Assembly: GCF_000690055.1 (NCBI RefSeq)
Contig: NZ_JJNZ01000073.1
Coordinates: 1 to 49,374 of the forward strand
Direction: 5' to 3'
DNA from: Pseudoalteromonas fuliginea
GTDB lineage: Bacteria > Pseudomonadota > Gammaproteobacteria > Enterobacterales > Alteromonadaceae
DNA: 49,374 nucleotides
The notes under the pieces were generated by a model. That model had not been told where the DNA came from, ran no database searches, and saw only the letters and a list, made by a program, of their open reading frames with translations. The translations under genes and the position numbers were made by a program. Position 1 is the first letter of the stretch, and every line of letters begins with the position of its first letter. Below are positions 16,311 to 26,800 of this stretch, piece by piece.

Positions 16311-16475
16311 ATGAAAGAATTACTAGAACGTGAAGAGCTAGACTTTATTTTTGACCTATATAGGCCATCTAAAAAGCCTAAATCTGAAAATGTAAAACCA
16401 AAGAACGCTAATTATAAAGAACTTCGAAAACCCGACATACCTAAAAACGAAGGCGTGTCACACTATTTAATTTAA
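16311..16475 (+). CDS. Small charged protein of unknown function (54 residues)
   Basis: An ATG preceded by an excellent ribosome site (GAGGAG, seven bases away) opens a 54-codon frame: MKELLEREELDFIFDLYRPS, then a lysine/proline-rich middle, ending GVSHYLI. Lys and Glu dominate and there is no membrane segment. No family recognised. It ends 6 bp from the convergent cca stop. The ribosome site and amphipathic start argue for a real gene; lack of known relatives keeps confidence moderate. Confidence 0.55.
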   Translation: MKELLEREELDFIFDLYRPSKKPKSENVKPKNANYKELRKPDIPKNEGVSHYLI

Positions 16476-16481
16476 CTCAGC

Positions 16482-17741
16482 CTAACGTTGTTGAGCTTCC
16501 AATTTCTCGCTTTGTAAAAATGCTTTAATGCAATTTATTTCTGCTAGTTTTACTTCTTCGCCTATTTCAGGGCCTTTTTTGCCATTTTTAAGCGCATCTT
16601 GCACTACTTGCTTCTTATCCATTTTTTGCAGCTCAGTATGAATTGCTCGCAGTTTAGCTGCTTGCGGGTATGGCTTATCAACCAGTGTTTCACCACGCCC
16701 TTGTGCATCGCATTGGCATGCTTGAGTAAACGCTATAAAACGTTCTGGGTGTACCAAAGCATTTAAGTTAGTCACTATTAGCTTGTGAACGGTTTGCGGC
16801 CTTAACTGATCAATTGTGTGGCAAAGGGTGTGATTATCACTGGTGAGTACACCAACATCGCGAAAGCGATTAGGCACTTTTAAGCGCTCACAAAACGCCT
16901 CAATAATTGCAACACCTTCGCGTTCGTGCCCACGTAAGTTTCCATACTTTTTAAAACTAAGCGCCTTACCAAAGTCATGAGTCAGCGCTGCAAAACGAGT
17001 TTCCAAATCAAAATTTAAATCTGCGGCGCGTCTAAGTACCAACATAGTATGCACAAATACATCCCCTTCAGGATGATGGTTTGCTGGCTGCGGTACATTA
17101 ACCATGCGCTCAAGCTCTGGAAAAATACCCAAGCCTTGCAATGCTTCAAAATAAAGCTCAGGGTGCTTTTCACCCAGTGCTTTTTCTGTTTCAAGCCACA
17201 CGCGCTCAGGTACTAAATGATTTAGCTCACCTTTATTTTTAAGCTCGCGCATCAATGCATACGTACTTGGGTGAATACACCAATCGCTGCCATAGCGCGC
17301 TAAAAAACGGGCAATACGCAGTACCCGTACAGGGTCTTCTACAAATGCAGCGGTGGTATGGCGCAGTATTTTATTTTGTAAGTCAGTTTGGCCATTAAAC
17401 GGGTCAATAATATTACCGTGTTCGTCAAGCGCCATTGAATTTATAGTTAAATCGCGTCTTGCTAAATCTTCTTCGAGCGTAACAGTTGGGCTTGCATCAA
17501 CCACAAAGCCAGTATAGCCTTTGCCGCTTTTGCGCTCTGTGCGCCCTAGTGCATATTCTTCTTTTGTTTTTGGGTGCAAATAAACCGGAAAGTCGCTACC
17601 TATTGGTACAAAACCGAGCGACTGCATTGTATCAGGCGTTTCACCAATCACTACATAGTCGTTATCTTTTGATTTTATATTTAGCAGTTTGTCGCGCACT
17701 GCACCGCCAACGAGGTAAACTTGTTTTAAGTTACTTTTCAC
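16482..17741 (-). CDS. cca: CCA tRNA nucleotidyltransferase (multifunctional, with HD domain)
   Basis: 419 residues, class II CCA-adding enzyme of the long gammaproteobacterial type. It builds or repairs the 3' CCA of tRNA in the cytoplasm. The N-terminal nucleotidyltransferase core shows YLVGGAVRDKLL, the metal-binding D-x-D (KDNDYVVIG) and the RRDLTINSMALD template motif. A C-terminal HD phosphohydrolase domain (about 225-330) has H-x-HD type residues (ALTHDFGKAL), giving the 2'-phosphatase/phosphodiesterase activities described for E. coli Cca. Monocistronic, convergent with the 54-residue small gene. Confidence 0.96.
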   Translation of the reverse strand: MKSNLKQVYLVGGAVRDKLLNIKSKDNDYVVIGETPDTMQSLGFVPIGSDFPVYLHPKTKEEYALGRTERKSGKGYTGFVVDASPTVTLEEDLARRDLTINSMALDEHGNIIDPFNGQTDLQNKILRHTTAAFVEDPVRVLRIARFLARYGSDWCIHPSTYALMRELKNKGELNHLVPERVWLETEKALGEKHPELYFEALQGLGIFPELERMVNVPQPANHHPEGDVFVHTMLVLRRAADLNFDLETRFAALTHDFGKALSFKKYGNLRGHEREGVAIIEAFCERLKVPNRFRDVGVLTSDNHTLCHTIDQLRPQTVHKLIVTNLNALVHPERFIAFTQACQCDAQGRGETLVDKPYPQAAKLRAIHTELQKMDKKQVVQDALKNGKKGPEIGEEVKLAEINCIKAFLQSEKLEAQQR

Positions 17742-17873
17742 TTTATTCCCAATAACACTTGCCCAATTGTTTGACGCTAATCATATCATTAATTAAAAAA
17801 TTCTGCGGTATTTGCCAAGCCTAAACAAGCTCATTACAATGGCGCATTATTTTTAGCTATAGCCTCGTATTCA

Positions 17874-18092
17874 ATGAAAAACCATTCATCAAAAAAAGAA
17901 CTCATGTTACTACCCATTTTATTAGTGGTTATTTTAATGTGCGTAGCAGGTCACTTTTTACTACAAGCAAACTTTCAAGACAGTAATGTGGTTGAATACA
18001 TGTTGGCAGCACTGCCGTTTGCTATGTTTGGATTGGTTATTGTGGCGTTTAAAATGGCGGCTAAGAGTGAAAAAGAAGAACAGGAGGAATAA
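17874..18092 (+). CDS. Small membrane protein of unknown function
   Basis: 72 residues with two hydrophobic segments (about 11-30 and 42-60) and an acidic tail (KSEKEEQEE). No recognised family. It lies divergent from cca with a 132-bp gap. No strong ribosome site is visible, but the clean two-span layout with charged ends looks like a real small membrane protein. Confidence 0.6.
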   Translation: MKNHSSKKELMLLPILLVVILMCVAGHFLLQANFQDSNVVEYMLAALPFAMFGLVIVAFKMAAKSEKEEQEE

Positions 18093-18220
18093 CTGATTTT
18101 TCGTGGCGTAATTAGCGAGGGTATAGTTACCAATAGGTCATGCCTTATCCTTCGGTGTAAAAACGAGATTCCAATCCAGCCTAACACTTCATTATTTATG
18201 AGCCATGGGGATATATTGCA

Positions 18221-18658
18221 ATGTCAAAAGAGTACTTAAAAGAGCATCGGCTAGGCGAAGTCATCGCACTAATTCAGGTCTTAGCATTCCATCGACATAC
18301 AAGTCGTAGTGAAAAAGGCTTAATTGAAGAACTAAAACTAATTCCAAGGTCTGCGAATTCTTGGGTGGAGCTATCAAAATCCCACCCTGAGCTATTTCGT
18401 GTTAGAGATGAGGAAGATAAAATAAATAGGGTCTCTTTAGTATCTCGTTACGTAGCATCTTACGAAACCAAAAATGATAAGAAAATACGTGAGCGATTAG
18501 AGCCGAGTTTAGTGCAAAAATTAATAGAAGTTGCTATTGAAATTCATGATAGGCAGGTTTCAAACTTTGAGCGATGGAAGGTTATAGTCCCACTACTAGT
18601 AGCATGTATTAGTGCAACGGCTGTCATAACTGCAACTCTAATGAAGATAGCTAATTAA
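18221..18658 (+). CDS. Hypothetical tail-anchored protein
   Basis: 145 residues. A soluble, mostly helical charged domain of about 115 residues is followed by one C-terminal membrane segment (VIVPLLVACISATAVITATLM). Not assigned to any family by me. GGGGAT precedes the ATG. An N-terminal winged-helix-like flavour (GLIEELKLIPRSANSWVELSKSHPELF) is possible but unproven. The gene stands alone between small-protein and gene-free regions, and a weak attC-like repeat follows its stop, so horizontal arrival is possible. Confidence 0.65.
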   Translation: MSKEYLKEHRLGEVIALIQVLAFHRHTSRSEKGLIEELKLIPRSANSWVELSKSHPELFRVRDEEDKINRVSLVSRYVASYETKNDKKIRERLEPSLVQKLIEVAIEIHDRQVSNFERWKVIVPLLVACISATAVITATLMKIAN

Positions 18659-19034
18659 CAGATAACAACACACGCTGATGAGCACTAATACTTATTTTCC
18701 ACCGCAGATTTTAGTAGCGTTGTTCCGTTATTTTTCAATGCAGTAAGGAAGCTGATTCATCATAGGGCGTATGTATTTTCAAGCACCTAAATAATATTCA
18801 CTTAAATGCCAATGTTTTGAAAGTAAACAAGATACACAGCCTAAAAAAACACACAAAGAAAGTAAAGCCACTCCCTCTCAACCTAGCCACTCAAACACCA
18901 GTAACAGCCTTTAAACGGCAGTTAAAATAGCACCAAACCTCCTTTTAATATTTCACCTGAAATTGAAGTAACCGATTGAACCAAAACAGGAACTCAGCTA
19001 TGGTTTGTTTATCAATAACAAATAAATTTGAAAC
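18659..19034. other. 376-bp gene-free region
   Basis: No coding sequence seen. It includes an imperfect attC-like inverted repeat at about 18663-18733 and then AT-rich sequence up to the mltC stop. Confidence 0.5.
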
Positions 19035-20186
19035 TTATTGATATGCTTTTTCTGCTACGGTCACTTTTTCTAAGTAATGTCTCGATTCAGCTCTAGAGTG
19101 CTTAGTTGTGAGTATTTTATAAAACTGACTCGACGTTAGTTGGTTAATTTTTGAAAATGCGATTGTTCTATTTGAATTAAATATTTTTAGTACATTACCT
19201 GCGCCACCGTTATATGAAGAAATCATGGCGTAATGTTGGTTTTGTTTGGTTTGTATTTTATTTAAATAGCTATTTTTTAGTACACTTAAATACGCACTGC
19301 CAATATCTATATTTCTTTTAGGATCAAACAATACTTCTTTACTGGGCTCCCCTGGTATTTTCTTTATTTTTTGATAGACGTCTCTTCCTGCGCGCGATGG
19401 AATTATTTGCATTAAACCATACGCATTTGAAGAACTTACTGCGTAAGGGTTAAAGTGACTCTCTGTTTCAATAATACCGTAGATAAGCGACGCAGATATT
19501 TGGTATTTCTTTGCCGCAGCCAAAACATACTCACTGTATTTTTGTTTTCGTAAGTGAGCGTTTTGTTCTACCAGAGGAAAAGATACCGATGTAATTGAAT
19601 GACCATCACTACGTTTTTTTTGCACCTTAGTGTCTACTAAGTAACGAGCAAAACGATTTGCCCGCCATTGGTATTTTATGGGGAGCCCGTCTTCATCAAG
19701 CACTTGTTGATACAAAAAAGGTTCATCCCCTAAAATAGGCGATTCACTGGTAAAAATGTCTGTTTTATGTGGATCACTTGAGGTCAATAATGTCATTACA
19801 ATTGCTTGAGTTAGAAGCGAATTGGTATTTTTAGTGGCTATGGTTTCGACCTGTACCATATTACGGTCAAAATCAATAACAGCGCGTGCTTGGTAATCAT
19901 TGCTGTATTTTACATACTTTCTGCGTGTTGGTTGCTGAGTATTTTTTTTACCCCATTTACGACTAACTACACTTTCTAACGTTGCTAATAGCTGACTAAC
20001 GCTCCCCACTTGCTGCTTAATTGAACGCCGCGTTTTTTTTACTTGTTTTTCAATTGCTTTAACATCGGTGGGATTGTTTTTTACTTGTTTTGCAAGTTTA
20101 TTGAGATCCCTTACTGGCGCTAAGTGCGATATTGACTCGCAACCGGTCAATAATAGAATAAACACTAAGAAGCCATACTTTTTCAC
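19035..20186 (-). CDS. mltC: Membrane-bound lytic murein transglycosylase C
   Basis: 383 residues. Lipobox LLTGC with lipidated Cys 16. An N-terminal MltC-specific domain (about 30-200, including YKYSNDYQARAVIDFDRN-like sequence) precedes the SLT lysozyme-like domain. That domain has the catalytic Glu in GIIETESHFNP and the AYGLMQIIPS and SYNGGAGN motifs. It cleaves peptidoglycan between MurNAc and GlcNAc to give 1,6-anhydro products, working from the outer membrane inner leaflet. Length and order match E. coli MltC (about 360). Downstream of the CadC-like regulator on the same strand with a 144-bp gap, so probably separately transcribed. Confidence 0.93.
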   Translation of the reverse strand: MKKYGFLVFILLLTGCESISHLAPVRDLNKLAKQVKNNPTDVKAIEKQVKKTRRSIKQQVGSVSQLLATLESVVSRKWGKKNTQQPTRRKYVKYSNDYQARAVIDFDRNMVQVETIATKNTNSLLTQAIVMTLLTSSDPHKTDIFTSESPILGDEPFLYQQVLDEDGLPIKYQWRANRFARYLVDTKVQKKRSDGHSITSVSFPLVEQNAHLRKQKYSEYVLAAAKKYQISASLIYGIIETESHFNPYAVSSSNAYGLMQIIPSRAGRDVYQKIKKIPGEPSKEVLFDPKRNIDIGSAYLSVLKNSYLNKIQTKQNQHYAMISSYNGGAGNVLKIFNSNRTIAFSKINQLTSSQFYKILTTKHSRAESRHYLEKVTVAEKAYQ

Positions 20187-20330
20187 AACTTATCCCTATC
20201 TTTTTTAAGTAACACTATGAAATATTTAGCTAAAACTAATTTATGGCAGCCTACTTAGGGCCAACTTTATATTCAATTAGCTATTGTTCAAACTAATAGC
20301 AAAGCATTTATGTTACTCATTCATTGAAAA

Positions 20331-22418
20331 TCAATTAAATAATGGGTGATGTAATTGATTAATATTAGATTGTTCCGATAGACTTTTAGTAAATAACAGT
20401 TTTTTATGTAAAGGGATCATAGAAAAAGGCTCTGAATCTAAAATAGAGATTGTTGGGACATACAAAATATCGGTCAATAGTTTTTTCCCAATATTAAAAC
20501 GTTTTATTGAATCCCCTGCTTTATCACCACTTTTAAAATAAACTTCATGGTTATGTATACTCCAGCCATAGCGAGTACCAAACTGTTTTCTATCGAGTAG
20601 TTTTACAGGCATATGAGGTTCATTTATATCAACCTTATATAACTCCTTTTTATTATCTACATATACGAGTATTTTATCACTATCCATATAGCCAAAACGT
20701 CCATTATTATCTGTTACTTTTTTTGTCATAAGCGTATTAGTATCTAATAAATAGAGTTCACGTTTTCCAGCTACATTTAACCTTATTACAAGATCTTTGT
20801 TATTAGGATGCCAAGTAGGGCGACCAAACTTATCTAATGTAATATTTAAGCGATTGATTTTTTTTGTTACTGAATTATAAACATAAATTTCATTTTCACT
20901 CTTACTAATTGCACTCGCAAATACTAATTTCTTACCATTATTAGACCAAAGGGGATATTTAGCATTCTTTTTTAAATTAGTAAGCTGCCTGCGATTACTG
21001 CCATAAATATCAGATAGCCACACTTCGTAATAACCACTTTCATTTGATAGATAGGCTAGCTCTTGGGATACCTCTGAATAAGTAGGGTATTTATTGCTAA
21101 ACTCAGATTCAATAACGGGATAAATACTAGTACCAACCGATGTAGAAAGATCGTAACCCGCTATATAGTAAGTTTCTCGGCGCTTTTGGTAAAATAGACT
21201 GCCGTCTGCAGAAAAGCTAGGAAAGCCAAACCCAGATATATTTAAAGGTGTTTGCTTCAAGGTTTTTAAATTAAGTATAAACCCTGAATGCTTATCTGCT
21301 TTTTGACTTCCAAAGACAAGCAAATCGTTACTTTTATGCCAGGTCATCCCCTCAATATCATTATGCTTAAATGTAACTTGCTGAGCAGCTTTGGTTTTTA
21401 AGTTTACTATAAATATATTTTCGCTAGTATTACTTGCACGCCTTGCTACGGCAACGTATTCACCATTAGGAGAAAAAGCAATATCACGTTCTCTGTATGC
21501 GCAATTGTCTTGGCAACTAAACCGCTCAGGCTTTGCTTGATTATTATTTAAATTTAAAAAGTAAATGCCGTCTTCTATATCTCCTGTCACTTTAGAATTA
21601 AAAGCGAGCGTCCTTCCATCTGATGACATTGCAATATATTTAACTCCAGTTGTAACTGGACAAGTAGCTAGTTTAGTTTCCTTCTTACTAATTAGTTCAA
21701 ACTTTATAACAAAGCACTTAGAGGCAGTTGTAGATAAAAAATAAATATATTGTTGATCAAGGCTCCAAACAGCTCGACTATAGGATGCATTAGTAATAGT
21801 AAGCTGTATAGGTGGCACTTGAGGTGCAGCTAACTCTTTTAAATATAAGTGACGCCCTGCATTATTAGCCCATATATAAATCACTTTTTTACCATCCGGT
21901 GAAGGTGAAACAAATAATTCACTACCAGGGTCTTTAGTTATTTGCGTAACAGTGGCATTAGCTGCCTTTTTAGGCGCTAAGTAAAAAGAAAGTAAGCCTA
22001 TGATTATAGTTATTAAAAATAGTGTGGTTAACCAAGGTATAGCATTAGATTTGTCGTTTTTACTTGAAAGGGAAGGAGCTTGTTCTACGTTAACGGCTTG
22101 TGGTTTAACTAATAACTTATAACCTCGCTTGCGTATTGTTTCTATTACACAAATTTCATTATTAGGATATTTAAAACATTGCCTTATTTGCCAAATGGTA
22201 TTAGTAAGTGCTTTTTCCCCTACGAGTTCATTATTCCCCCAAACATGCTCAATTAATTCAGCGCGAGAAACAACACGAGGGTAATGTAAAACCAAATAGC
22301 AAAGTACCTCTGTTACTTTTGGTTGAATTGATTGCTTATTTTTAGTGTTGATTAAAATAGCATCTTCTTGAGGCAGCACAGTATAGGGACCCAGAAAAAA
22401 AGGCTGTTCAACATTCAT
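20331..22418 (-). CDS. CadC/ToxR-like membrane regulator with TolB-type beta-propeller
   Basis: 695 residues. N-terminal OmpR-type winged helix (about 8-105: PKVTEVLCYLVLHYPRVVSRAELIEHVWG, IRKRGYKLL). One membrane segment (128-147) follows, then a ~540-residue periplasmic part with repeated blades of the PD40/TolB kind (for example SRAVWSLDQQYIYFLS, DIAFSPNGEYVAVARR, YPLWSNNGKKLVFAS). The design lets a periplasmic signal alter DNA binding without a phosphorelay. Adjacent genes on the same strand encode a phosphatase and a TonB-dependent receptor, so regulation of that receptor is the obvious guess. No obvious operator was identified. Confidence 0.88.
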   Translation of the reverse strand: MNVEQPFFLGPYTVLPQEDAILINTKNKQSIQPKVTEVLCYLVLHYPRVVSRAELIEHVWGNNELVGEKALTNTIWQIRQCFKYPNNEICVIETIRKRGYKLLVKPQAVNVEQAPSLSSKNDKSNAIPWLTTLFLITIIIGLLSFYLAPKKAANATVTQITKDPGSELFVSPSPDGKKVIYIWANNAGRHLYLKELAAPQVPPIQLTITNASYSRAVWSLDQQYIYFLSTTASKCFVIKFELISKKETKLATCPVTTGVKYIAMSSDGRTLAFNSKVTGDIEDGIYFLNLNNNQAKPERFSCQDNCAYRERDIAFSPNGEYVAVARRASNTSENIFIVNLKTKAAQQVTFKHNDIEGMTWHKSNDLLVFGSQKADKHSGFILNLKTLKQTPLNISGFGFPSFSADGSLFYQKRRETYYIAGYDLSTSVGTSIYPVIESEFSNKYPTYSEVSQELAYLSNESGYYEVWLSDIYGSNRRQLTNLKKNAKYPLWSNNGKKLVFASAISKSENEIYVYNSVTKKINRLNITLDKFGRPTWHPNNKDLVIRLNVAGKRELYLLDTNTLMTKKVTDNNGRFGYMDSDKILVYVDNKKELYKVDINEPHMPVKLLDRKQFGTRYGWSIHNHEVYFKSGDKAGDSIKRFNIGKKLLTDILYVPTISILDSEPFSMIPLHKKLLFTKSLSEQSNINQLHHPLFN

Positions 22419-22636
22419 AATGAAATACTTACCTTACTATTTTATTTAAAATACAAACAATTACATCTAAAACAATATTTCACTGTTTACGAGTTATTAT
22501 TTTATTCTACATGAGTTAAGTAATTAAAACACAAATGTTGGATAGGTGAATGCTGGTTTTTAATTTAGTCACGATGAATTATTGACTATTCCAATAAAAA
22601 TAAAAAAGAGCAAGTAATCCGCCCCTTATATTAAGC

Positions 22637-23743
22637 TTAATTTAATGCTAAACGTTTGCCTGATAAAGTGCCTCGACTAAATAGACCATTTTCTATAAAT
22701 AAAATTTCTCCGTACTCACCATTTTTAATACTGCTATCGATTGCGATCACCTTACCTTGGTAGCGCGCCTCTATTCGTTTTTGAGAGGTGTGTCCCACCA
22801 CTATATTTTTAATTTCAAAATGTTGTAGCAACAAATCGATTTCTATATCTGTTGCACCATCATCTTTAAAATATCCGCGATACCAAATAGGCCCGTTCTT
22901 TTTGTGTAATTCTTTTGCAAAGCCCTCTCTAGGGTTATCTAGCTCAACTTTAACTAAATTTTGTTTAAAAACTGTGTTTATCGATTGCAATGACACTGCA
23001 CTTTTAGCAAAGTCGGGGTGAAAACCCCCATGAGCAAATAAATAATCATCTATTTTTACTAACACCGCTTTGCTCCGTAACCAACGACCAAGAATAGTGT
23101 GCTTATTAAATAAACTAACAAATTCTACATCAAGTAACTTTGCCGTGCGGACATATTTAGCATGCAGGTAACGTAAGTCGTTATTCAGTACCATAACCTC
23201 ATGATTACCTAATAATAAATGCAAAGAGCCACCAGCTTGCTTAGCTTGTTGCTCAAGTTCAAAAATAAACCATAGAATTTCAGTTACTTTATCACCACGA
23301 TCAAATATATCTCCGGTAATCACAAAATGGCCATCACCATAGCTCCACTTGCCTTCATTATTTATAATTTTGTTATTGGTTAATAATTGCATCATTAAAT
23401 CAAACTGTCCGTGCAAATCACTTAGAGCCGCTATTTTAGAAACTCCAGTAAATTCAATTAGATCCTCAGTAAACTCAAGGGTGTTTACCTCTGCTGTTAA
23501 ACCGCACTGAGAAAAATAAATTGGTATGCTTTTAAATTCTGTTGCTTGGTGTTTCGCCTGATCGTTACAAATCCAAGCTATGTCTAATACAGAGTTACTT
23601 TCAGCAATATAAGGACCGTCTTTTAGTACAAAAAACTCATTAATTGTTGTTTGTTGATTTTTTGTGTACAAGTCATATTCAAAAAATGCATATAACCCAG
23701 AACATACTAATAAAGGCAGTAGTAAAAAAAATATATGTTTCAT
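22637..23743 (-). CDS. Shewanella-like metallophosphoesterase
   Basis: About 368 residues. A membrane anchor or signal segment lies at 4-20, then a calcineurin-like phosphoesterase domain with the metal motifs SDLHGQFD, GDIFDRGDKV, LLGNHEVM and a late VVGHTSQKR. The lack of the PPP SAPNY-type end fits the Shewanella-like protein phosphatase group. The first possible ATG is at 23764, but the ATG at 23743 has AAGG at good spacing. Located outside the cytoplasm by the anchor; substrate unknown. It follows the TonB-dependent receptor by 58 bp on the same strand, and the two may be one transcript. Confidence 0.88.
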   Translation of the reverse strand: MKHIFFLLLPLLVCSGLYAFFEYDLYTKNQQTTINEFFVLKDGPYIAESNSVLDIAWICNDQAKHQATEFKSIPIYFSQCGLTAEVNTLEFTEDLIEFTGVSKIAALSDLHGQFDLMMQLLTNNKIINNEGKWSYGDGHFVITGDIFDRGDKVTEILWFIFELEQQAKQAGGSLHLLLGNHEVMVLNNDLRYLHAKYVRTAKLLDVEFVSLFNKHTILGRWLRSKAVLVKIDDYLFAHGGFHPDFAKSAVSLQSINTVFKQNLVKVELDNPREGFAKELHKKNGPIWYRGYFKDDGATDIEIDLLLQHFEIKNIVVGHTSQKRIEARYQGKVIAIDSSIKNGEYGEILFIENGLFSRGTLSGKRLALN

Positions 23744-23801
23744 ATTTAACCTTAAGAAAACCACATCCTTGTGGCAAAAACTTAAATAAAGCTATCGTCG
23801 A

Positions 23802-26800
23802 TTAAAATGAATATTCAGCTTTTATAAAACCAAATCGACCAACACCACCACCGTAACCACTGTAGTAGTTACCAGTGCTTTTGTGGAACAAACCGTTATT
23901 ATCAAATATATTATTGATACCGCCTGATATTTTCAAACGAGAGTTTTTATCCATTTTCATTGAATACGAGGCTGAAATATCGTGTCTTAGGTAGGTTCCG
24001 TAATTTTGGAAGTACAATGGCTCTGGGTTTTCAATACACCCGCTATCACCCGTATTACAAAGGACCTTATTATCAGCTACAGCATCCAGATAATCGCTAA
24101 CATCTTCATCAGTCTCTAGCTCATCTTTGAATCCCCCCAAGTATTTAACTTTCCAGCGTACACTTAACTCATCAAGCTTCCATCGAAGTGAAACCGAACC
24201 TTTATCTTGAGATGTATAATAACCTGCATAATTTAAGGTCTCTAAACCATCGTTACCTTCATAAGTCGTTGACTGCTCAATAACATGATTAAAATCACCT
24301 TTTAGTGTTAAAGAACCGTAATCATTTAGATCAATTTTTTGTGAAAATGTTATATCAACCCCACGCGCACTTTCTTCGTTTAAGTTATATACACGTTGGA
24401 TAATTTTAGTTATCTGGCCTTCACTGTTTCGTGTAATATCGTTACAAAATGCATTGTCGGTGCCATAACTTAGGCTTGAGTTATAGCATTGCTCTAATAT
24501 TTCTTCGTTAGGGATTTCTCCAAGCGCATCTTCAATTGAAATGTCGTAGTAATCTATCGCGAGGTTGAAGCCTATTAAAAAGTCAGGCGCCATTGTGATT
24601 CCAAACGTGTAAGAATCTGATGTCTCAACATTTACATTTGAATTACCTGCATTTGGAGAGTAACTATTGTTCTCATCTGCCAACTCAAATGCTTCATCCT
24701 CAGAGATTAAAGTAGCAAGAGTTGGATCTAATCGACAATTTGCATGGCCAACTTCTGTTGAGGTAGCTGTTACACCTTCGCATATGTCATCAAAGCTATC
24801 AAAGTCACCTCGAGGAGGTGAATAAAGATCACTGATACTTGGCGCACGCTGTGAACGTGAATAGTTAGCTCTAATGCCATAACCTTCAACGGGTATCCAC
24901 ATAAAACCAAGCTTATAACTGGCTACGTTGTCTAAACTATCGACGCTGTATTGTGCTAACCGTAATGACGTTTCGACTGAAAGTGACTTAGCAAAAGTTA
25001 CTTCTCTGAGTAGCGGTATACTAAATTCACTAAATATTTCAAACACATCCATTGATTCATTAAATTCAGGAATTGTATTCCAAGTGATCCCCCCCACTTT
25101 TAGCTCTTCGCTGGTTTGTAAATCAACAGTGTCTTTGCGGTACTCACCTCCAAATACAGCTGATACATTACCCGCTGGTAGCTTAAATAAATCCCCTGTC
25201 ATGTAACCTAAAAGATTATATTGCTCAATATAGGTATTAATTGTTGGACTACTGCGTATCCAATCGGCCATTTCTGGTGTAATTGAACCTTCGCCAAATA
25301 TATTTAATGCAACACAACCATCTGCACGTGCTTGCTCATCTTTACATTGAATAGTACCATCTTCGAGTTGCTCTGCTTGCAAAGCTTGGTTTACTTTGAC
25401 TATATTTAGTTCGTTATTACGATGCTGTTCTTGATGAAATTTACCAAAGCCTACCGACATATCCCATTCCCACTCATCATTAAAAGCGGTTCCCTGTAAA
25501 CCAGCCCAAGTACGAAGGGTTGTACGATTATTTTCGGTTGTAATATTACCTACTTCACCAAAACGTCTATCCCAATAAATACGATCTTTATATGGATTAG
25601 TATCAATCATCTCCTGGGGAACATAAGGGTTATCTATTGGAATATATCCAGGTCGAATATCATCTAAAGCATCGCCAGTTTCTGCATCAAAAGTTGGTAC
25701 ATAGGCACTTTCATAATCGTCTTCTGGTGACTTATTATTGAAAGAACTAGTAAGGCTTAACTGAACTTGAGCATATGCTGTTAGTGAGTCGTTAATATCG
25801 TAATTAAGTTTTACGGCAGTGCTAAATTTATCATTTGGTATTTTGAGCGCAACATACTCATTTGAATTAATACCGTAACGCTCTTCGTTACCTTTCCAAT
25901 CATCACGTAACGTTTGCCCATCGTACCAAAATTGAGTGTCATTATTACTAGACTCTAAAAATACGCCTCCTAGAGTTCCATCACTTTTGCTTGCCCAATC
26001 GGCGGGTGTTTGATCACGCATACATACATCATCGCCATCTGCATTTTGCATTGTGTTACACATAAGCGAGCTGTCGTAGCCATGAACATCTTCTAATTGG
26101 GCACGTTTTCTATCTGAGTAACTTAATCCAAATTCACGGTCCCAACTAGAGCTAACAAAGACGTAACCTTTATCATCATCAAATGAAGTACCGTAATCCA
26201 TATCAATCGTGAATTCTTTTGCACCGCCTTCAAACGACTCCCCTGTTCGACCGCTTAAACTAAAGCCTTCTTTATCAGTTTGCGTAATTATATTAACCAC
26301 ACCTGATACCGCATCTGCACCATAAGTTGCAGATGCGCCACCGGTAATAACTTCAACGCGCTGCACCATACCACTAGGGATCGTACTTAAACTTACTTTA
26401 TTACCACTGTAACTATTTGAAACAACACGACGCCCATCAATCAATGTTAACGTCCTACTAGCACCCAAACCGCGTAAATTAACGGTAGAAAGCCCGGTAC
26501 CCGAAACTAATGACTGACTATTAGTATTACTAATATCTTCAGTTAATGAAGGAATACCATCAACTAAAATATCAGCTAACGATCCCACACCTGTATCAGC
26601 AATATCTTCACGAGTCATAACAACTAGTGGTGTAGGAACACTAAAACTATCACGTCTTAAACGAGATCCTGTTATAACAATTTTTTCTACTTTTTCTTTG
26701 GTTTTGGCCACTTTTTTAGCTAACGTTGTATTTGTTTGTGGTCCAACATCAATATTTTCTTGTGCTATCACTTGCTGAGAAAAACTTGCAGTGATCGCGA

